From Cyanophora paradoxa (Eukaryota > Glaucocystophyceae > Cyanophorales > Cyanophoraceae), in NCBI GenBank assembly GCA_004431415.1, contig QPMI01000005.1, positions 1,054,001 through 1,118,000 on the forward strand: a stretch of 64,000 nt of DNA, in the 5' to 3' direction. How positions within the stretch are numbered: position 1 is the stretch's first letter; each line of letters opens with the position of its first letter. A model generated the notes under the pieces. It was not told where the DNA came from and did no database searches. It saw only the letters and a program-made list of their open reading frames with translations. Of this stretch, positions 52,856 to 62,500 are shown piece after piece. The translations under genes were made by a program, and so were the position numbers.

Positions 52856-53233
52856 ATGTGCGGCAAGCCTTTAGCGAGCGCAGGGCCCGTCGCGGCAGCC
52901 GCAGCCCCAGCGCCGACGTCGACGGCAGGACCGCTTGCTCCGCGAGCGCCAGCAGCCTCCCGGCCCGCGCCGGCGACCAGGACTGCTCTCGCGGCGCCTG
53001 CACGTGCCGCTCCGGCCGTACCGCGGCCCGGGACGTTCGGGGACGAGTTTCTGGCGCCGCCGGCGGATCCAGCGGGCATCCTCTTCGAGGCGAGCGAGCG
53101 CCCGATCCTCTGCATGAGCGTCCTTGGAAACGAGGCGGCGGTGAGCGCTTCTTCTTCGCGTCTCGCAGACGCGCGTAACGCCCGCGGCGCGCAGCTGGGC
53201 GGCTCGGACCACGGCGTGAACTGTTTCAGCTGA
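52856..53233 (+). pseudogene. Truncated copy of the WD40 gene
   Basis: ATG 52856 and the first exon match 34082 downward almost perfectly (MCGKPLASAGP, FGDEFLAPPADPAGILFEAS, LCMSVLGNEAAV). The first intron (54 bases) is conserved in position. The second exon reads LGGSDHGVNCF and then stops (53231-53233) at the duplication breakpoint; all the propeller blades listed for the full gene are missing. It could make a peptide of about 108 residues, but no WD40 domain. Confidence 0.82.
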
Positions 53234-53239
53234 AGCATT

Positions 53240-54880
53240 CAGCTAGCGGCGCGGGAGCGGGCGGAGGAGTCGGCGGCGCGCCCTCCGCGACCGCGCCGGT
53301 ACCTCGCCCTGCAGAGCAAGCGGAGGAGCAGACGCGGCGGCTGAAGGGCGGCGCGCGACGAAGACCGCCGCCTCATCCGGGACCTCCAGCGCCAGCTGGT
53401 ACCCCCCCCCCTTCGCCTCCCGCGCTGTACCCCCCTCCTCACGCGCCTGGCAGGCGGCCCTCCGGCCCCCGGCGGGCCCCGACGCGCCCCCCGCCGCCGA
53501 CGCGGCCGGCCACGTCGTAACCGTCGTCTACGCCCGAGGCGACAAGTTCCGGTACCCCCTCCCCTCCCCTCCCCCCCCTGACGGGGCACGCCAGACGACG
53601 GCGCCGGAGGGGCTGCTGGAGCATCTCGCGGCGGAGTGGGCGGCCGCGGGCGAGGGCGAGGGCCCGGGCCCGGCGCTGCAGCTGCGGCTGCGGCTGCGGC
53701 GTGCGGGGCCCGGGGAGCTGGCGGCGCTGCGCCCGCCGGTCGCCGTCGTCATCGGACAGGCCGCCTCCGACCGCATCGACCGGTCCGCCCCGCCCCGCCG
53801 CCCCGCGCCCGGCCCGCCGGCCTTAGATCATGATCATAGCTTCCGCCTCCGCTGCTGTCCTGCTCCCCTAAGCCTGCCCCGGTCCTCGGCTCGCCGCCCC
53901 CCCCCCCTCCCCCCCACCCCTCTCCTCCTCCCCTCGCCAACCCCCTCCCTTCCCTCCCCCGCGCTCCCTCCCCCCACCTCCCCCCGCCCCCCCAGACCCA
54001 CCCCACTCCCCGGCTCCCGGCCCCGACCCGGCCCGCCCTCCCCTTCTCCTCCCCTTTCCTACGATCCTACTACGATCCTGATCATAGCTTCCGCTCCCAC
54101 CCCCGCCCCGGCGCCCGATCAGCCCCTGCCACGCCTCCTTAACCCGTTCCGTCCGCCCGTCCTGCCCTCCCCCCTCCCACCCCCTTCCCCTCCTCCCCCA
54201 CACACTCCCCTCCACACACACACACACCCCTCCCCTTCCCCCGCCTCTTCGCCTCCCCCCTCCCCCTCCCCCCTCCCCCCCCCCTTCCCCTTCCCCTTCC
54301 CCTCTCCGCCGCCCAACGCCGCTCCCCCCCCTCCCCCCCCCCCCGCAGGCCCGAGAAGGCGGCGGTCGACGCGGCCCGCGAGAGCGGTGCGCCCGCCCGC
54401 CGCGCCCCGTACCCCTCCCTCCATTCCTCACGTACCCCTCCGGCAGGGGCGATGCACGTGGTGCTCGTGATCCTCCGCATCGCGTCGGACCCCGCCAAGG
54501 CCCGCCGCCCCCGCTCCGCCCCTGCCCCGCCCCGCCGGGCGCCGACGCCACCGCTGCCACAGGTGCCGCGCCCGTCGGACCCGAGCATCGACTCAGGTGA
54601 GCCCGAGCGGCCCCGGCGGCCCGGCGGACGCTGAAGCTGACGGGGCGCGCGCTTAGGGGTCGGGGAGCGGCGGGAGATCGTGCGCCTCGTCCAGTTCCGC
54701 TCCAAGGCCGGCCTCGCGGTGCCCCCGCCCCCGCCCCCGCCCCCTCCGCCTCTGCCGACGGGGCGGGCAGCTGGTGGCGCACGCGGAGAACCGGCGCGGG
54801 GCGCGCGCCCTCCGCGAGCTCCTCGCCGCCGCCCTGGGGCTCGAGCTCGGAACAGGCCCCGGCCCCGAGCCGCCTTAAGC
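53240..54880 (+). pseudogene. C-terminal fragment of the coiled-coil gene
   Basis: The fragment matches about 38650 down to 36980 inverted: ARERAEESAAR, EQAEEQTRRLK, DEDRRLIRDLQRQL, HVVTVVYARGDKF, TTAPEGLLEHLAAEWAAAG, ELAALRPPVAVVIGQAASDR, AMHVVLVILRIASDP, EIVRLVQFRSKAGL. It has no start codon or N-terminal half. One extra G after CTGAAG (53344-53347, CTGAAGGGCGGC against CTGAAGGCGGC in the left gene) shifts the frame between RLK and DED. The long pyrimidine tract (53880-54350) replaces the left gene's intron. It is probably not functional unless transcribed from elsewhere. Confidence 0.72.
53880..54350. repeat. C/T-only tract with CACACA run
   Basis: Almost pure pyrimidine on the plus strand for most of its length, with CACACACACACA at about 54214-54228. 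It lies in the intron of the coiled-coil fragment and corresponds by position to 37560-37960. Confidence 0.7.
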
Positions 54881-55202
54881 TTGGTCCCCGTAACCGCGCT
54901 GTTCGTGTCATTTTTCAAGTTTGAATCTTTAAGACGATGCATAGCGACCTTTAGCTAGGCGCGCCGGCCTGAGGCCACATGCACGTCGACGTCCATGCTC
55001 ATGAGAGCGTACCCGGCCCGGAGCATTTATAATTATACACGAATGGTTCTCGGACGTTCGTTGGTAATGCACACCATATTCATAAACTGATCGCGTTTGC
55101 CTGCGCATGCGTACACCCTGCGAATAAATAGAACGGCGACCGACCCTACAGATCTAGAAACAGTACTAGTGCGAAAGTAAAGAGAAACGCCGAAGGGGCT
55201 CC
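54881..55202. other. Intergenic gap
   Basis: No exon seen. The region is AT-richer than both neighbours. It lies between the coiled-coil fragment (+) and the 3' end of the large ATPase gene (-). Confidence 0.4.
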
Positions 55203-58200
55203 TCAAGCGGCCTCGCGGGCGAGGGTCGCGAGGCGCCGCGCGAGGCGCCCGAGGAACGCGTCGCCCGCCTCGCCCGCCGCGCCGGCCGCCCGCCCGCCGC
55301 CTCCGCCCGCTGCGCCGCCCCGCCGTGTGCGCCGCCTGCAGCGCCAGCGCCAGCGCCGCGCTCCGGTGCTGCCGCGCCGCCCCCGCCTCCGCCGCCGCCC
55401 GCTGGAACAGCCGCCTCGCGCCCGCCACGTCGCCCCGCGCCGCCCGCGCGATGCCGGCCGCCGTGGTCGAGAGGGAGGGGCGGCGGGGCAGCCCCAGAGG
55501 CCGGCCCGCAGCCGCCCGCAGGCCTCCTCCAGCGCCGCCCGCATCTCGGCGGCCGAGGGCGGGCCCTCGTCGTCGGCCGCGGAGCCGCCGCCGGCGGTGT
55601 CCTCGGAGATGGTCTGCAGGGCGCTGGCGCGCCGCCCATGGCCGAAGTTCTTGATGCTGCCGGGGAGGGCCGGCCGGGGCGGGGGCGGCCCGGCCGGCGC
55701 CGCGGCCGGCAGGAGCGCCGAGGCCGGGAGCAGCAGCGGGTGGGGCCGGAGGCGGCGCCGGCCGTCGCGTGCAGCAGGGCCGCGTAGAGCGCCACGGCGG
55801 CCCCGACGGCGAGCTCGCCGGCGATCGCCAGGCTCAGCTGCGGCCACAAGCGCCAGGGATCAAGAGCAGTTTGAATCAGAGATGGAGAGGAGGAGCGGGC
55901 GGACCCCTTCCTTGGGGTGGGCGGCGGCCGCGCGGGCGGCGTCGACGGCGACGCGGGCGGCGGGGCGCCCGTCGAGGGCCGTACCCCCCGGACCGAACGC
56001 ACGCCACAGCGCCTGCCGAGCGGGCGCGATCGCGGGCGTGAGCGAGATCCGAAGGTAGGCAAAGAGAGCGCGGAAAGATCTCCAGATCTTAAAAAATCAA
56101 ACCGTCTAGAGGAATCAAGAGTGTGCGTGAGCGGGAATGCCCACTTCAGCTTCTAAGCCGAATAAGCCTTCAAGCCACTAAGCCTTTAGAGCCGAATTCG
56201 GTACCATTTCTAAAAGCTTTAGGCGGAGCCTCTCGGCGCGGACCTCGGCGTGGACGAGGCCGACGACGGCGAAGAAGGGCGCCGCCCCCGAGGCCACCGC
56301 CCCCCTGCGCATCAAGGGTGAGCGGGCCAGGCCAGCAGGGGCCGGCTACGTGCACGGCGTAACGGCCGATTCGTAACGGCCCGATTCGAGCCCGATTCGG
56401 CCCGAGTCGAGAGAAGGGGGGGTCGGGTGGGGTGGGGGGGTGGGGGCGGGAGTGGGGGGGGACACGGACCCGAGGCGGCCGGCGAGCTGCGCCTCGAGCT
56501 CGTACAGCGCCTCCGCCGCCTCGTCCTGGGGGGGGGGGGAGGCCTCAGCGGGAGGATTCGGGCCCAGGATCGGAGCCGGAGCCGGAGCCTCTAAGCGCGC
56601 CTCGCGCGCGGCCGGGGGACCGAGGGGCGGGGGCGGGGCGGGACGGGGCGGGGCGGGGCGGGGCGGGCCTGGAGCATGCGGACGACGGCGACGGCGACGT
56701 GGCCCTTGGCCTGCGCGCGCGGGGGCGGGGGCGGCGCGGTGAGGGCGCCGCGCCGCGAAGACCGCAAGCGCGAGCAGACTGATAGATAGAAAGGAACAGG
56801 GCCGCTATATAGCTGGCCGATCCAGCCCAACCCCTCTCACTAGTCAATCAAACAAACGGGCGGGGCGCACGAGGTGGGCGTCGTCGAGGAGGTCGGGTTC
56901 GCGCCCGTGCGCCGCCAGCGCCGCCCGCAGCTCCGAAGCGAAGTGGCCCGCCCGCCCCGGCCCCGCCTCCACCTCCTTCTCCTGCGGCCGGTCGATCGGA
57001 GTTGGTTAGTCGCGCGGGCGCCGACGGCGTCGGAGCGGGCGCCGACGGCGTCGGATCAGGCGCCGACGTCAGACAAAACGAACTAGATAATTACGTGCAG
57101 AGAAAGCTATAGCTAAGGGCTCTGCGCCGAGATGCAGCGCCACTCTTCTATGGCGATCGAGAAGAAGAACTAGAAGAAATAGAAAGCCACCGTCCGGGAC
57201 TGTCCAACGATTTCGATTTTCTCTCGCGGATCGGGGAGGTTGCCCGAGAAGCCCCTAGGAGAATATCCCCCGGCTCGCTCGCTCGCTCGCCCGGGCCGCG
57301 CACCTCCTCGTCGTCGTCGGCTTCCGGGGGGAAGGCGGCGGCGGCGGAGCAGCGGAGGGCGACGCCGGCGCGGTGCAGGCCCGCGTTCACGTAGCAGTTC
57401 TTGTTCCGGAACTGCGGCGGGCGGGGCGGGGCGGAACGAATGAGAAATATACGAGAAGGGGTTTAATGATCAGTTTAAGGGATGGCGCTTTAATCTGAGG
57501 TTCCTTCTTAATCTCGAATGGGACTCTTATAGGGCTTTAGATTTAGACCTGGGCACCTTGAGCGCGCGGGCGGTCCACGAGGCGAGCGCCGCGCCCGCCA
57601 CCTCCATCTCTGCCCCCGCCCCCCCGCGATCAGATCTAGACCCCATCCGATTTGAGAACGAGGTCCCACGGTCCGTCCCTCCGAGCCGCTGGAGACAGCG
57701 GCGCGTGGGGAGGGGTGGCAGCCTATATATATATCCGAGCAAATGCTTCTTAGAAAGAGGGCCTCCGATTTCCGCACCCGAAGTCCTCAGGAAGGCGTCG
57801 CAGAGGGTCGGGAGCACGGCCTCCCAGGCCGACTGCCGCCCCAGCGCCCCCGCCACCGCCACCGCCAGCCCCGCCCTGCCGCGAGCGCGAGCGCGTGAGC
57901 CGCGATAGATCACTCCCATCCAAGAGATAGGAAAGCGCTCGTAGTATCGATCGAACAAGCTATCGTCCTCGAGAATTTTAGTTTCTTTCAGAGATTTGAT
58001 CCAGGCCTCTTGCAGCAGCGCAGCGAAAGTGCGGATCCAACGCACCAGCGAAGAGCCGCCTCGTCGCGGCCCTGGGCGGCGCAGAGGCGCGCCACGCTCG
58101 CGTAGCCGATCGCCTTCGATTTCAAAGGCGCGCGTCAGATGATGGCGGGGACGGGACAAAAGATTCTCGCGTTTAGAGGTATCTAAATGGTAATGATGAT

Positions 58201-59473
58201 ATGATATGGATTGTTTGGGCGGGGGGCCGGCCGACCGTCGGCTCGTCCATGCCGGGGTACCGCAGCGCCAGCCGCGCCTGCTTCGAGACGCTGCGCGAGC
58301 GAGCGAGCGCGCCCGTCAAGCGAGCCTCGCCTCCGACTTCGAAACCGTTCCGCGAGCGCGCGGCTTGGGCGCACCAGTAGGGCCCGACGGAGGCGCCGCG
58401 CACGCCGGCGGCGCCGCTCTGCTGCGCGCTGTGGCCCAGCACCCGCAGCAGGCGGATCGTCTCCAGCGAGGCGGCCTGCGCGAACGCAGCGGGCGCGGGC
58501 GCTTCTCGGTCAGAGGAGAGAGGGAGAAATTAAACCTTGAGAGGAAAGGGCGGCCCGGGGCGCCGCGCCTTCCGCCTGAATCGTATAAGCTTCTTCTAAG
58601 GTTCTTCTTCTAATTCAGGTCTCCTAAGCTTCCTCTTATAATTCAGATCTCCTAAGCTTCCTCTTATAATTCAGGTCTCCTAAGCTTCATCTAATATATC
58701 CGGGGAGCCGCGCCTTCTGCCTGGAGGCCTCGGCTCTGCGCTCCGCCGCCGACAGGCGCGCCACGGCGTCCTGAGAAGGAAGCCGGCGTGAGCGGCAAGT
58801 GCAGGGAAGAAGCTTAAGATGAACCAGAGTCCTGTTTGTGTACTCTAGAAGGGATTGCAGCACCTCGGGGGGCAGGGGGCGGAACTTGTTGAGGAACGCG
58901 CCCCACGCGGAGGAGAGCCGCCGCGCCAGCCCCGACCTGCGGTGCGCGGGGCGGAGCCGAGGGGGCGGCCGTTAGCCAAAAGGCGACGCGGAAAGGGCCA
59001 GGGCAGCGGGTCGGACCTGGGGACGGGGCGGCCGAGGGCCTCGAGACCGCGCAGGCAGAACCCCACCGCGTCTCCGTGCATCCTGCCGGCAAGGGTAATG
59101 TGAGCGTCGGCCAAGGTAGAGTGATGTAGATAAGTTAATTGGGGCAAGGAAAACGTGAGCGCCGGGCAGGGTAAGTGTAGGATCAAGGTAGATCAAGGTA
59201 ATGTAACGCAATGTAACGTAAATAAATGCAGCGTGCAAGGCAATGCAGCGTGGAATAGTTAGGGAGGGGCGCGCGCACTCGAGGCGTGCGGCGGTCTCTC
59301 CGCGGAGCCGCAGCCAGCGGGCGCGGTCCACGGGGGGCGCCTACGGCGCGAAAGGCGCGTCGAAATTCGGTCGGAAATTCGGAAATTCAGGAATTGCGGG
59401 GGCGCGCCTGGGGGTTCATGCGGAGCAGGTCCTCGTAGAGGCGCGCGGCCTGCCGACCGGAGTGAGGGGCGGC

Positions 59474-59504
<31 letters not shown>

Positions 59505-62500
59505 GAAACGGCCGCTAACGGAACGTTGTGCGCACCTCGAGGTTCGCGTGGGCCTCGTGCGCCGCCGCCGCGCAGACCTGCGCGCAGCAATCCAAGGTTC
59601 GAACCCGGGTACGCGATCTCGCCCCGGGGGAGGGGCCGCCGCGGGCCTCGAGGTAGGGGCGGGAGCGCTCCAGATTAAGGGTTAAGCTTAAGATTCCTAA
59701 ATTAGGTTTAGCTTAAGAATCCTAGATTCCTAAGATTACGCCTAGGGAGGTCGGGTAGGAGAGGCGGGCCTCGAGGTAGGGCCGGGAGCGCGCGGCGTCG
59801 CCGGCCAGGACGAAGTGGTGCGCCAGGACCGCCGCCCCCTCCGCGTCCACCTGCGGGCGCGTGGCGCTCAGCTTGGGAAGGCAATGCGGTTGGCCCTTGT
59901 TAGACCGGCGTGGTTGCGCTTAGAAGGTGCCAAAGCCCATGTGGTCGGCCCTCGTTAGAAAGACAGATGGATGGATAGGGCACCTTCTCGCCGGAGCCGT
60001 CGGGGTCGAGGCGGCGGGCGTGGAGGCGCCCCAGCGCCGCGTGCAGCTCCCGCCGCTGCGTCACCGGCAGCAGGCTGTAGCACACCTCCTGCGGGGCACC
60101 AAGGGGAGTCAGAGAGGGGAGTCAGAGAGGCAGGGAGGGAGGCGGGGGAGACTAGACTAGCTAGGACACGCTTCAATTTAGACTCGATTTAGACTAGGAA
60201 ATTTTAGATTGGGTTTAGACTAGGGCGGCCGGCTGGCTCGCTCGCTCGCTCGCTGGCGCGGGAGCAGGGGGAGGGGGGAGTCAGGGGGGGAGGGGGAGAT
60301 TGGATTTAGATTGGATTCAGAGAGGCGGGAGAGACTAGACTAGGACACGCTTCAATTTAGACTGGATTATGACTAGGACATGCTTCAATTTAGAATGGAT
60401 TATGAGTAGGACACGCTTCAATTTAGGCTGGATTTAGATTAGGAAGCGCTTGAATTTATATTGGATTTAGATTGGGGCGGCCGCTCGCTCGCTCGCTCGC
60501 CTGCATGAGGCTGGACTGGAGTTCATAGATTTAGATTTAGATAGGGACAAGCTTCAATGTAGATTGGATTCAGAGAAGGACTTGCTCTAATTTATATCGG
60601 ATTCAGATTAAGGCGGCGCTTTAATTTATATCGGATTCAGATTAAGGCGGCCGGGCTCACCTGCATGAGGCTGGACTGGAACTCGTAGGCCACGCCCCCG
60701 CCCTCCCCGCCCCCGCCCTCCTCCTCCTCCTCCTCGCCGGCGTCGTCCTCCGAGGCCACAAGGACCTGTCGACGTCGGCGCGTCAGATGCATATGCATAT
60801 GCATAAGACGGCGCGCTTAAGCGAAAGCATGCTTTCTAGCATCTTAGCTAGGTAGCTGGCGGCGCACCAGCTAGCTTCTAGCTAGCTTTTAGACAGCTTT
60901 TAAACAGCTTTCTAAATGTTACGCGTAACGTTCTAACATATGCGTCTCGGTAACAGAGAACAGAGATTCGAAGCTCTACGTCTGGGGATGCCCAGAGGGC
61001 GCGCCCGCGCACCAGGCACTGGGCAGTCTAGATCACAGCTTTTAGAGCAGTCTTTAAAAATATAACAATATAACAGTTATAACAGAGCTTTTAGCCTCTA
61101 AAAGTCTAACAGTTATAAATGCGCACCAGGCACTGGGCGGCGACGAGGGAGGAGAGCTCGCCGTCCACCGTCTTCGCGTCCACCTGCCCGCCGCCGCCCC
61201 CGCCGCTCGGGTCAGACTAGTACTCGAGGGGACAAGCTTGGAGGGCGGAGGGAGGTTAAGGGCCAGACTTAGAGATGAATCAGGACGGATTAGATCTCGA
61301 TAGATTAGATGCAGGTTCGATTGAATGGGGCCGGGGTGCGCTCGCCTGGGGCCGGAGGGCGAGGACCTCTCGCGCGGAGAAGCGCACGCCGGAGACCGAC
61401 GCGAGCTTCAGCGTCGCCGCCTGCGCGTTTTCGGGATCGACGAAAAGTTCGGGATCGAAGAAAAGTTCGGGATCGTCCAAAAGTTCGGGATCGAAGAAAG
61501 ATATCGGGGGCGGGGCGGGCGGGGCGGAGCAGAGAGTCACGTCAAGGTAGAAAAAGGCAGGAGATTATTCGAATTCCGAAGAAGCGATTCATTTCAATTC
61601 ATCGAACCTGGGCGGGGGCGAGGCGGTCGAGGCGGGCGACGAGGGAGGAGCGCGCCGCGTCCGACGGCTTCTGCCGCCGCAGCGCCTTGTTCACCTTCAC
61701 CTGCCCGTCCGCACCCACCTGTCCGCCGCGATCAGATAGGAAGGAAGGAGGAAGGGTGCCAAGGAAAGCGAGCTGGCTCTAGAAAGCATCGGGATCGATC
61801 AAACATTCGGGATCGATCGAACGTTCGGGATCGATCGAACGTTCGGGATCGATCGAATGTTCGGGATCGGCGCACCTCGACGGAGTGGTCCTCGAGGAGG
61901 GCCCGCGCCGTGTCCACCACCAGGAACGGCAGCGAGTCGCTCTGCCCGCCCCGCCCCGCTCGCGTTAGTTAACGTTGGCAGCTAAGACGGGACGGCTACG
62001 GCTACTAGACATAGCTGAGCCGCTACAGCTACAGCTAAGCATGTTTAGATTCTAGATTAGATGTGCACCTGGGAGGCGACGAGTTTTAGATTTTACTAGC
62101 ATAGCATAGCATTTTTAGATTCTAGATTCGATGAATACCTAGATTTCTTCTAGATACCGCTACCGTTCTTTGGATTTTACTAGCATAGCATATTCACATA
62201 GCATACTTTACTAGATTTAATAGCTAAGCATGTTTAGATTCTAGATTAGATATATATGCACCTGGGAGGCGACGAAGTCCCGCAGCGCGCGGGGCGCCCG
62301 CGCCGCTTTGAGCGTGTCGCAGATCAGCGCCTCCACGTCGTCCTAACATATTAAAGCAAAAAGGAGTTAGAGGGCGCCGAAAAGTAGGATAGATTCTATT
62401 ACGAAAGCGCGCCTCGGAGAGTGCGCCGAGGGTGAGGCGGTGGCAGGCGGCGCGGCCGCGGCCCTCGAGCAGGTCGGCCATGGCGGCGGCCGCGGGGGAG

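Larger units (their letters stand above)
50290..54880. repeat. Right arm of inverted, reordered duplication
   Basis: This is the partner of 33700-38700. The F-box plus WD40 head-to-head pair is inverted as a unit. The coiled-coil C-terminal segment is also inverted but sits on the other side, joined directly to the broken WD40 gene at about 53240. Confidence 0.8.

Noticed and set aside
53240-54880. Coiled-coil fragment as an intact second gene
   Set aside because: No start codon or N-terminal half is present, and one extra base breaks the frame relative to the left gene.
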